Positions 1-5,665 of a stretch of 6,837 nucleotides of DNA are shown piece by piece. The translations under genes and the position numbers were made by a program. The stretch comes from Bordetella parapertussis (GTDB lineage Bacteria > Pseudomonadota > Gammaproteobacteria > Burkholderiales > Burkholderiaceae_C). Location of the stretch: the NCBI GenBank assembly GCA_945871945.1, contig CAMBXY010000076.1, forward strand, positions 1 through 6,837. The letters are read 5' to 3'. Each line of letters starts with the position of its first letter. The stretch's first letter is position 1. The notes beneath the pieces are model-generated. The model did no database searches and was not told where the DNA came from. It saw nothing but the letters and a program-made list of their open reading frames with translations.

Positions 1-950
1 AAGGACAGCACAGGCCCGCCCATGCCCGACTGCTGGGCCATGGCCAAAGCATGCTGAGGGTGACTGGCCAAGCCAGGGAAATACACCTTGGCAACCTTGG
101 GATGATTTTCCAACCACTGCGCAAGTTCTAAAGCTTGGACAGACTGCGCCTTCATTCGCAAGGACAGGGTCTCCAAGCCCTTGAGTACCACCCACGCATT
201 GAAGGGCGACAAACTCATGCCAGCACTGCGCATCACAGGAATCAATTTTTCTTTGACCATGGCTTGACTGGCACACAGTGCACCAGCCACCACGCGCCCT
301 TGGCCATCCAAGTATTTGGTACCGGAATGCACCACCACATCAGCACCCAAGGAGATGGGCGTTTGCAAAGCGGGTGTGCAAAAACAGTTGTCAACAGCCA
401 AAACAGCGCCCGCTTTGCGAGCAATCTGCGCCAAGGCGGCAATGTCACACACTTCGGTCAATGGATTGGTAGGTGTTTCGGCAAACAGCAAACGGGTATT
501 GGTTTGTAGGGCGTTAGACCATTCAGTTAAATTGGTTTGCGACACAAAAGTGGTTTGAACACCAAACTTGGCAAACTCCGTGCTGAGTAATTTGTGCGTG
601 GAACCAAACACCGAATGCGAACACACAACATGGTCGCCGCTTTTCAGCAGCGCCATGCAAAGCAACAACACCGCCGCCATGCCGCTGGCCGTTCCCACAC
701 ATGCTTCAGAGCCCTCAAGTGCTGCCAAGCGCATTTCCATGCTGGTCACCGTGGGGTTGGTAAAGCGCGAATAAATGTAGCCGTCTTCCTCGCCCGAGAA
801 CCGCCGCGCGGCGGTTTCGCTGTCGGGCTGCACAAAGCTGGAAGACAGGTAAAGCGCTTCGGAGTTTTCGCCGTATTGCGATCTGTCAACCGCGCTGCGA
901 ACAGCCAGCGTGTCTATATGTAATTTGGGAGGTAAAGCGCGTTCGGTCAT
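1..950 (-). CDS. metZ: O-succinylhomoserine sulfhydrylase, partial (C-terminus missing)
   Basis: PLP-dependent enzyme of the Cys/Met metabolism family. Members named MetZ make homocysteine directly from O-succinylhomoserine and sulfide, in the cytoplasm, for methionine synthesis. I translated 316 residues from ATG 950; the window edge removes roughly the last 85 of a usual length near 400. Visible motifs are YSRFTNP at 60-66 (phosphate and substrate contacts), an ASGMAA turn at 88-93, ETPTNP at 158-163, VDN with Asp187 (contacts the PLP ring nitrogen), and HSGTKYLDGQGR at 208-219 with Lys212 as the Schiff-base lysine. The HSGTKYLDGQGR stretch favours MetZ over MetB, MetC or MetY, but the exact substrate cannot be proven from sequence. 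The start lies 6 nt after the purF stop, and that stop is in the same frame, so no earlier start is possible. No clear Shine-Dalgarno is seen, so translation is probably coupled to purF. Confidence 0.93.
   Translation of the reverse strand, partial: MTERALPPKLHIDTLAVRSAVDRSQYGENSEALYLSSSFVQPDSETAARRFSGEEDGYIYSRFTNPTVTSMEMRLAALEGSEACVGTASGMAAVLLLCMALLKSGDHVVCSHSVFGSTHKLLSTEFAKFGVQTTFVSQTNLTEWSNALQTNTRLLFAETPTNPLTEVCDIAALAQIARKAGAVLAVDNCFCTPALQTPISLGADVVVHSGTKYLDGQGRVVAGALCASQAMVKEKLIPVMRSAGMSLSPFNAWVVLKGLETLSLRMKAQSVQALELAQWLENHPKVAKVYFPGLASHPQHALAMAQQSGMGGPVLS
799..816. repeat. Perfect 18-bp GC-rich palindrome inside metZ
   Basis: The two 9-base halves, AACCGCCGC and GCGGCGGTT, are exact reverse complements with no spacer. 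As mRNA this could fold as a 7-bp stem with a GCGC loop. It covers codons for residues about 45-51 of MetZ (TAARR), near the 5' end of the gene. No T-run follows on either strand, so it is not an intrinsic terminator. It may simply reflect GC-rich codons such as GCC GCG CGG CGG. Confidence 0.6.
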
Positions 951-956
951 AAAGTT

Positions 957-2471
957 TTAATGATTGGCGTTGGGCAAGGCCAGACGCGAATTATCCTCGG
1001 CATCTTCTTCGGTCTTGACGCGCTGTTGGTTGAGGCGGGCAATGTCAGCTGCGGTGATGTCGCCCGTGATGTAAACACCATCAAAGCAAGAGGCATCAAA
1101 GCCCTTGACCTCGGGCGAACCCACCAAAGCCGCTCTGGACACAGCCTCGCGCATGGCACTGACCTCTTGGTAAATCAGCGCATCACAACCGATGAGCTGG
1201 CGAATGTCTTCAACACTGCGCTCATGCGCCACCAGCTCTTCGGGGGTGGGCATGTCTATACCGTAGACATTCGGATAGCGCACAGGCGGGGCAGCGCTGG
1301 CCAAATAGACTTTGTTGGCCCCTGCGTCTCTGGCCATTTGCACGATTTCTTTGCTGGTGGTGCCACGCACGATGGAGTCGTCCACCAGCAACACGTTGCG
1401 GCCTTTGAATTCGCTAGCGATCGCATTGAGTTTTTGGCGCACCGAGCGTTTGCGAACCGCTTGGCCGGGCATGATGAAGGTACGCCCCACGTAGCGGTTC
1501 TTCACAAAACCTTCGCGGTAAGGCTTGCCCAACAAATGCGCCAACTGCGTGGCGCTGGGGCGACTCGACTCGGGGATGGGAATCACCACATCAATTTCAG
1601 ACGGCGGCAAGGTTGACACCACCCGTTTGGCCAATGTCTCGCCCAAATTGAGTCGCGCTTGGTACACCGACATACCGTCCATGGTGGAATCGGGTCGGGC
1701 CAAATACACAAACTCAAAAATGCAGGGCATCAACTGCGGGTTAGCCGCGCATTGTTTGGCGTGCAACTGCCCGTTTAAATCAAAAAATACCGCTTCGCCT
1801 GGCATCACATCGCGCTCGAAATGGTGACCGGTTCCTTCCAAAGCCACCGATTCGCTGCCCACCATCCAAGTGCCGTCTGCGCTCTTGCCCATGCACAAAG
1901 GCCGAATGCCAAAGGGATCACGAAAAGCCAACAACCCATGACCTGCAATGAGAGCCACTACCGCATAAGAGCCTTTCACGCGCTTGTGCACACCTTCAAC
2001 CGCAGCAAACACATCAGCCGGAGTTAAGACCACGCCGCGGGTGGTTTTCTCCAATTCGTGGGCCAACACATTCAACAGCACTTCGGAGTCGCTCTCGGTA
2101 TTGATGTGCCTATGGTCGGTGGAAAACAATTCTTCTTTCAAGGCATGGGCGTTGGTTAAGTTGCCGTTGTGCACCAAGACCAATCCAAACGGCGCGTTCA
2201 CATAAAACGGCTGCGCTTCTTCTTCGCTGTAAGCATTGCCTGCTGTGGGGTAGCGCACTTGCCCCAAGCCAATATTGCCGGGCAAGGCACGCATATTGCG
2301 CGTTCGAAACACATCGCGCACCATGCCTTTGGCTTTGTGCATGAAAAACTTTTGCTCTAACTGGGTGACGATGCCCGCCGCATCTTGCCCACGGTGTTGC
2401 AACAGCAGCAAGGCGTCGTAAATAAGCTGATTCGCCGCTGTTTGACTGACCACGCCCACAATGCCACACAT
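957..2471 (-). CDS. purF: Amidophosphoribosyltransferase (glutamine PRPP amidotransferase)
   Basis: Catalyses the first committed step of purine synthesis: PRPP plus glutamine gives 5-phosphoribosylamine, in the cytoplasm. The protein has 504 residues, a normal length for the E. coli-type enzyme. The N-terminal Ntn glutaminase domain (about 2-235) starts MCGIVGVV. Cys2 becomes the N-terminal nucleophile after Met removal, and no propeptide is present. Other glutaminase motifs are QHRGQDAAG (25-33), HNGNLTN (101-107) and ESD (126-128). The phosphoribosyltransferase domain carries IPIPESSRP (297-305) and the PRPP loop VLLVDDSIVRGTTS (360-373). An in-frame ATG 12 nt upstream would add MGVL and bury the catalytic cysteine, so I chose ATG 2471. 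That choice also gives a TGATG junction with cvpA. The last 25 or so residues (QQRVKTEEDAEDNSR onwards) are a charged tail that is probably disordered. metZ follows 6 nt later. Confidence 0.97.
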   Translation of the reverse strand: MCGIVGVVSQTAANQLIYDALLLLQHRGQDAAGIVTQLEQKFFMHKAKGMVRDVFRTRNMRALPGNIGLGQVRYPTAGNAYSEEEAQPFYVNAPFGLVLVHNGNLTNAHALKEELFSTDHRHINTESDSEVLLNVLAHELEKTTRGVVLTPADVFAAVEGVHKRVKGSYAVVALIAGHGLLAFRDPFGIRPLCMGKSADGTWMVGSESVALEGTGHHFERDVMPGEAVFFDLNGQLHAKQCAANPQLMPCIFEFVYLARPDSTMDGMSVYQARLNLGETLAKRVVSTLPPSEIDVVIPIPESSRPSATQLAHLLGKPYREGFVKNRYVGRTFIMPGQAVRKRSVRQKLNAIASEFKGRNVLLVDDSIVRGTTSKEIVQMARDAGANKVYLASAAPPVRYPNVYGIDMPTPEELVAHERSVEDIRQLIGCDALIYQEVSAMREAVSRAALVGSPEVKGFDASCFDGVYITGDITAADIARLNQQRVKTEEDAEDNSRLALPNANH

Positions 2472-2956
2472 CAGAACACCCAACCTTCCAGAGGAACAGG
2501 TAAAAAGGGCTTGAAGAATTCAATGCCACGATTAGCCATTTGAACCACCCAAGACGATTGCCACAAAGGGTCGTTGACTGCCGGTGTCAAGCGAACCAAG
2601 ATGGCAAAAACCATCAATGCCAAGGCCGCGCGCATGAGGCCAAACACGGCTCCCAATAAGCGATTAAAAACCCCTAAGCCCACCACCGATAACGCGCCAC
2701 TGAGCAGGGATGACAAAACACGACACACCAGCCACACCGATACAAAAACCAAAACCCAGGCCAGTACATAAGCCACCGCAGGCGATGTGTTACTTAAATT
2801 CAGCCAGTGCCGGACATCCACAGCGAAATAGCTGGCAATCGGAAAACCGGCCAACCACGCCAGCACTGAAAAAGATTCCCGTATCACACCCCGCCACAAA
2901 CCCAAGACCACAGATATGGCTGTCAAAGCCAGCAAAACAAGATCAAGGGTGTTCAT
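2471..2956 (-). CDS. cvpA: CvpA family inner-membrane protein
   Basis: This 161-residue protein matches the CvpA family in length, N-terminal pattern (MNTLDLVLLALTAISVVLGL, then WRG) and position directly before purF. In E. coli cvpA was named for a need in colicin V production; later work in other bacteria links it to envelope stress, and its biochemical role is unsettled. Four hydrophobic segments are visible at about 4-22, 28-46, 61-81 and 100-121. A conserved-looking FNRLLGAVFGLMRA stretch (97-110) leads into the fourth. The C-terminal 40 residues are amphipathic and end with FKPFLPVPLEGWVF. Its TGA shares one base with the purF ATG (TGATG). The gap to the upstream SPOR gene is 4 nt, and a GAAGAG lies directly against the ATG, too close for an ideal Shine-Dalgarno, so coupling is likely. 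Family assignment is firm; function is inference. Confidence 0.9.
   Translation of the reverse strand: MNTLDLVLLALTAISVVLGLWRGVIRESFSVLAWLAGFPIASYFAVDVRHWLNLSNTSPAVAYVLAWVLVFVSVWLVCRVLSSLLSGALSVVGLGVFNRLLGAVFGLMRAALALMVFAILVRLTPAVNDPLWQSSWVVQMANRGIEFFKPFLPVPLEGWVF
2484..2489 (-). promoter_or_regulatory. Possible purF ribosome binding site
   Basis: Minus strand reads GGAAGG, 12 nt before ATG 2471, inside the last codons of cvpA. The spacing is long for the chosen start and would be too short to serve the upstream in-frame ATG at 2483. The TGATG junction probably allows reinitiation by ribosomes finishing cvpA as well. Confidence 0.4.
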
Positions 2957-2960
2957 CTCT

Positions 2961-3599
2961 TCAAATCGTCAGCACCGAAGCACTGAGTTGCAAGGCCTTG
3001 ATTTTGTCGACAGTTTTTTGCGCTTCTTCTTTGCTGTCAAAGGGGCCCACGCGCACACGAATGCGCTTTCCCTCTTTGGTTTGGGCGATATGGGTGTAAG
3101 TTTTGATGCCGGCTTTTTCTAGCTTGGCGCGAACTTCTTTGGCCTTGCTGTCTTGCTCGAAAGCGCCCACTTGCACAATAAAACGAGGAGCAGCTTCACC
3201 GGGCTTGGCGATGGGATCAGGGGGGTTAGCGGGAAGTTCTTCCTCTATGGCTTGGGGTGGAGACGGTTTTTCAACCACCTCAACAGACTGGGTGTTTGCA
3301 GCTAAATCAGCATCGGCCACGGGAGCTGGCACCGCAGCAGCAGGTGGCGAGGGGGGCTGGTTGGGGGGAACTCTTTCTTTGTCCGGCATATCGATGCGGA
3401 TGTCGGGGGCGACTTCCCTAGGCTTGGTATCAAACACCAAGGGGAAACCCACCACAGCCAACAAGACCAACACAGTTGCGCCAATCAGGCGGTGGCGTGC
3501 TTGCCTGCGTAAGACATCGAGGCTTTGAGCGGCCATGCCATCAGCATTTTTATCATCTGCCGAAGCATTGCCAGAGGGGCGGGACTTGAAAAATGCCAT
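2961..3599 (-). CDS. DedD-like SPOR-domain membrane protein
   Basis: A 212-residue bitopic protein. A charged cytoplasmic N-terminus (1-37, including SLDVLRRQARHR) is followed by one membrane segment (about 38-56). Next comes a long Pro/Ala/Glu-rich periplasmic linker (about 60-135), then a C-terminal SPOR domain (about 137-212) with the typical RFIVQVGAF opening and RVRVGPFDSKEEAQ motif. SPOR domains bind peptidoglycan stripped of stem peptides, which accumulates at the division septum. E. coli DedD, encoded at the same place after folC, localises to the septum and supports cell constriction. The architecture and location make this the likely DedD counterpart, although the linker sequence itself would not show homology. 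The start is 1 nt after the folC stop and lacks a clear Shine-Dalgarno, so translation probably depends on ribosomes from folC. It is often annotated simply as SPOR domain-containing protein. Confidence 0.92.
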   Translation of the reverse strand: MAFFKSRPSGNASADDKNADGMAAQSLDVLRRQARHRLIGATVLVLLAVVGFPLVFDTKPREVAPDIRIDMPDKERVPPNQPPSPPAAAVPAPVADADLAANTQSVEVVEKPSPPQAIEEELPANPPDPIAKPGEAAPRFIVQVGAFEQDSKAKEVRAKLEKAGIKTYTHIAQTKEGKRIRVRVGPFDSKEEAQKTVDKIKALQLSASVLTI

Positions 3600-3600
3600 G

Positions 3601-4890
3601 TCAGTCAGGTGGGCTTTGGGCAGAAAGGCGGCCCGCTATGCCGTGCTCTAAAACACCGCCAACGGTCAGGAAAGAACCAAAGACCAGAATTCTATCAGTG
3701 GGGTCTGCGTCTGCCATTGCCCGGGTCAATGCCGAAGAGGGGTCGGCAAAAGTTTGAGCCTTTTGAACTGCGGGCGGCGAAGTGGCTTGCCACACCGACT
3801 GCAAATGCATACCCGTGGCCGCCCGTGGTGAAGGCAGATCACAAAAATACCAGTGATCAACCATAGGCTGCAAGCGTTGCAACATGTTTTGCAAATCTTT
3901 GTCGGCCATCGCCCCCATCACTGCGCGGGTGACGGCGAAGTAGCCCATAGCGTCCAGGTTGTGTGCCAATGCGGCAACTGCATGCGGGTTGTGCGCGACA
4001 TCCAACACCAAAGCCGGCTGCCCTGGCAACATTTGAAACCGCCCAGCCCATTCCACGCGAGACAGCCCTGAGCGAATGGCTTGCGCGGTCACCGGCAAGC
4101 GCTCGCGCATGGCCTGCAAAGCCGCGAGAACACCGGCGGCATTGAGAAGTTGGTTGACGCCCCGCAAAGCCGGATAGGCCAAACCCGCCCAAGTGCGTCC
4201 CGCACCTACCCAGCGCCATTGCTGCTGGTCGCCCGCGTAATGAAAGTCAATGCCGGATTGCCAAACCACGGCCCCCACGCTTGCCGCGTGTTGCGCCAAG
4301 CTGAGCGGCGGATGCGGGTCACTGATGATCACGGGTTTGCCGCTGCGCATGATGCCGGCCTTTTCACGGCCTATGCTTTCGCGCTCAGGGCCCAGCCATT
4401 CGGTGTGGTCTATGTCTATGCTGGTGATGATGGCGCAGTCGGTGTCAATCACATTCACCGCGTCCAAACGCCCGCCCAAGCCCACCTCCAAAATCACCAC
4501 GTCGAGTTGGGCGTCGGCCAAGCAACTCAAAATAGCCAGTGTGGTGAATTCAAAATATGTGAGAGAGATGTCGCCGCGCATGGCCTCGACTTTGGCGAAA
4601 TGCGCCACCAAAACCGAGGAAGCCACGGTTTTACCCAGCAATTTGCAACGCTCTTCGAAATACACCAAATGCGGCGAGGTAAACAGCCCGGTGCGATAAC
4701 CCGCCTCACGCAAAATGGATTCCAGCATGGCGCAGGTAGAGCCTTTGCCGTTGGTGCCCGCCACGGTAATGACCGGGCAGTCAAAAGTCAGTCCCATCAA
4801 ATTGGCAACCGCAGTTACTCTTTCCAAGCCCATATCGATGTTTTGCGGGTGTAAACGCTCACAATGGGAAAGCCATTCCTGAAGATTCAT
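3601..4890 (-). CDS. folC: Bifunctional folylpolyglutamate synthase / dihydrofolate synthase
   Basis: Mur-ligase-like ATP-dependent enzyme. It adds glutamate to dihydropteroate to make dihydrofolate and extends polyglutamate tails that keep folates in the cytoplasm. With ATG 4890 the protein has 429 residues, normal for FolC. Motifs, numbered from that start, are the ERLHPQNIDMGLERV substrate region (11-25), P-loop GTNGKGST (45-52), LFTSPHL (69-75), YFEFTTLAIL (112-121), LEVGLGGRLDAVN (134-146), a later DIDHTEWLG, and EKAGIMRSGKPVI, whose lysine is the usual carbamylated metal-site residue. The C-terminal domain has LDVAHNPHAVAALAHNLD. A longer frame opens at TTG 4917 but adds nine unconserved residues; MNLQEWLSHCERLHP is the usual family beginning. 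It is the first gene of the minus-strand cluster here. In many proteobacteria accD precedes folC, but here a divergent gene does. Whether both synthase activities are present follows from the family, not from the sequence. Confidence 0.96.
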   Translation of the reverse strand: MNLQEWLSHCERLHPQNIDMGLERVTAVANLMGLTFDCPVITVAGTNGKGSTCAMLESILREAGYRTGLFTSPHLVYFEERCKLLGKTVASSVLVAHFAKVEAMRGDISLTYFEFTTLAILSCLADAQLDVVILEVGLGGRLDAVNVIDTDCAIITSIDIDHTEWLGPERESIGREKAGIMRSGKPVIISDPHPPLSLAQHAASVGAVVWQSGIDFHYAGDQQQWRWVGAGRTWAGLAYPALRGVNQLLNAAGVLAALQAMRERLPVTAQAIRSGLSRVEWAGRFQMLPGQPALVLDVAHNPHAVAALAHNLDAMGYFAVTRAVMGAMADKDLQNMLQRLQPMVDHWYFCDLPSPRAATGMHLQSVWQATSPPAVQKAQTFADPSSALTRAMADADPTDRILVFGSFLTVGGVLEHGIAGRLSAQSPPD

Positions 4891-4901
4891 GAGGCCATTG
4901 T

Positions 4902-4905
4902 CTCC
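4902..4905 (-). promoter_or_regulatory. Possible folC ribosome binding site
   Basis: Minus strand GGAG, followed by ACAATGGCCTC and then ATG 4890, a spacing of 11 nt, at the long end. It supports ATG 4890 rather than the TTG at 4917, which lies upstream of it. An out-of-frame ATG at 4898 sits 3 nt after this GGAG, probably too close to be used well. Confidence 0.4.
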
Positions 4906-4985
4906 GAACCACTGCAAGCTAAAATGTGCCCACGGTCAACCTGCAGTTTTGTAGGCGCGTTAAAAGCATCATTCATTTTGTTATT

Positions 4986-4990
4986 GGAGA
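4986..4990 (+). promoter_or_regulatory. Ribosome binding site of the glycine-zipper gene
   Basis: GGAGA ends 4 nt before ATG 4995, a good Shine-Dalgarno and spacing. It decides the start: the same frame is open from a GTG at 4926, but that start lacks such a site and would place 23 extra residues in front of a good signal peptide. Confidence 0.75.
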
Positions 4991-4994
4991 CCCC

Positions 4995-5549
4995 ATGTCA
5001 CGTTTTCTTCCTTTTGTTTTGGCAGCAACCGCTTCCTTTAGCTCAATGCTTGGCGCACAAGAAGTGGGCCGTGTTGTTTCATCCATGCCCATCATTCAAC
5101 AAGTGGCTGTGCCGCGTCAGGTATGCACTCAGCAACAAGTAGCGACACAAGCCAACAAATCTGGTGCAGGTTCTGCGATGGGCGCTATCGCTGGCGGTGT
5201 GGTGGGTAACGCCATAGGCAAAGGTGAAGGCAACGCCTTGGCCACAGCCATAGGCCTGATTGGTGGCGCCATTTTGGGTGACCGCATCGAAGGCGCGCCG
5301 CCTACCGAAATGCGCAATGTGCAAACTTGCAGCACCCAAAATTTTTATGAAAATCGCACCATCGCCTATAACGTGGTCTACGAGTTCAACGGCAAGCAGT
5401 ACAACGTGCAAATGCCGCAAGACCCCGGCCCCACTGTGCGTTTGCAAGTCACCCCCATGATTTCTTCCACACAGCCGGCACCGCCCAGCGTGCCCTATCC
5501 CGCCCAAAACGCCATCCCGCCCTTGGGTTCAGCGCCGCAAAGCTTCTGA
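4995..5549 (+). CDS. Exported glycine-zipper 2TM domain protein, function unknown
   Basis: A 184-residue protein with a short Sec-type signal peptide. The hydrophobic stretch at about 4-19 is followed by a likely cleavage after LGA (19-21). There is no lipobox cysteine, so it is not an obvious lipoprotein. Residues about 57-95 form a glycine zipper: two small-residue hydrophobic segments, GSAMGAIAGGVVGNAIG and ATAIGLIGGAILGD, joined by a KGEGN turn, as in the Rick_17kDa_Anti / glycine-zipper 2TM families. A C-terminal beta-rich part includes VVYEFNGKQYNVQMPQDPGPTV (127-148 region), seen in many betaproteobacterial relatives. It is followed by a Pro/Ser-rich tail. Cys44 and Cys112 flank the zipper and could form a disulfide in the periplasm. 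Such proteins are placed in the cell envelope, often the outer membrane, but their role is not established. The gene stands alone between a divergent promoter region and its own terminator. Confidence 0.88.
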   Translation: MSRFLPFVLAATASFSSMLGAQEVGRVVSSMPIIQQVAVPRQVCTQQQVATQANKSGAGSAMGAIAGGVVGNAIGKGEGNALATAIGLIGGAILGDRIEGAPPTEMRNVQTCSTQNFYENRTIAYNVVYEFNGKQYNVQMPQDPGPTVRLQVTPMISSTQPAPPSVPYPAQNAIPPLGSAPQSF

Positions 5550-5568
5550 TAGCCACAGCTTCTCCTTC

Positions 5569-5594
5569 AACCGCCTAGTTAGGCGGTTTTTTTT
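5569..5594 (+). terminator. Rho-independent terminator after the glycine-zipper gene
   Basis: AACCGCCT (5569-5576) pairs perfectly with AGGCGGTT (5581-5588) around an AGTT loop, and eight T residues run from 5587 to 5594. It begins 20 nt after the TGA at 5547-5549. It should insulate argG from transcription of the upstream gene. The reverse strand lacks a matching T-run directly after the stem, so it acts in the plus direction. Confidence 0.92.
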
Positions 5595-5609
5595 CATCTG
5601 CCGCAAGCC

Positions 5610-5637
5610 TTGCTGGGGTCATGCGGTGGCCTAGAAT
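5610..5637 (+). promoter_or_regulatory. Candidate argG promoter
   Basis: TAGAAT (5632-5637) matches the sigma-70 -10 consensus at five of six bases. TTGCTG (5610-5615), 16 bp upstream, matches the -35 at three of six. Transcription would start near 5644, giving a leader of only about 22 nt before ATG 5666. The terminator just upstream means argG needs its own promoter here. I see no ARG-box-like palindrome (TGAAT...ATTCA) in 5595-5665. Confidence 0.5.
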
Positions 5638-5665
5638 CGCCGCTTTGCCTAACCTGACCCGCCCT

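Larger units (their letters stand above)
4891..4994. promoter_or_regulatory. Divergent intergenic region between folC and the glycine-zipper gene
   Basis: Both transcription units must start in or near these 104 bp, because folC reads left and the next gene reads right. No complete sigma-70 promoter stands out. On the minus strand a TTGACC (4934-4939) is a fair -35 box, but 17 bp further on there is only TGCAGT (4911-4916), a poor -10. On the plus strand TTGTAG (4949-4954) followed after 17 bp by TTCATT (4972-4977) is weak. The right half (4960-4984) is AT-rich. The promoter location is inferred from gene layout; neither candidate is strong. A promoter for the folC operon could in principle also lie further right, within the neighbouring gene. 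Confidence 0.4.

Noticed and set aside
135..509. Plus-strand open frame of 124 codons
   Set aside because: Antisense to metZ, which covers the whole left end of the window even though it is cut by the edge.
960..1616. Plus-strand open frame of 218 codons
   Set aside because: Antisense to purF, with no domain, no promoter and no ribosome binding site. It is a shadow of a well-conserved gene.
4081..4854. Long plus-strand open frame of 257 codons
   Set aside because: It lies wholly antisense to folC, which has full family motifs. The translation has no recognisable domain and arises from the codon bias of folC.
4891..4917. TTG start at 4917 for folC
   Set aside because: It adds nine residues not typical of FolC, and the ATG at 4890 begins with the usual family sequence.
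4900..4991. GTCTCC (4900-4905) and GGAGAC (4986-4991) as an inverted repeat, possible operator
   Set aside because: The two 6-base arms are simply the similar ribosome binding sites of two divergent genes, and the match does not extend beyond 6 bases.
4926..4994. Upstream GTG start for the glycine-zipper gene
   Set aside because: It would put 23 residues before a normal signal peptide and ignore the good GGAGA at 4986-4990.
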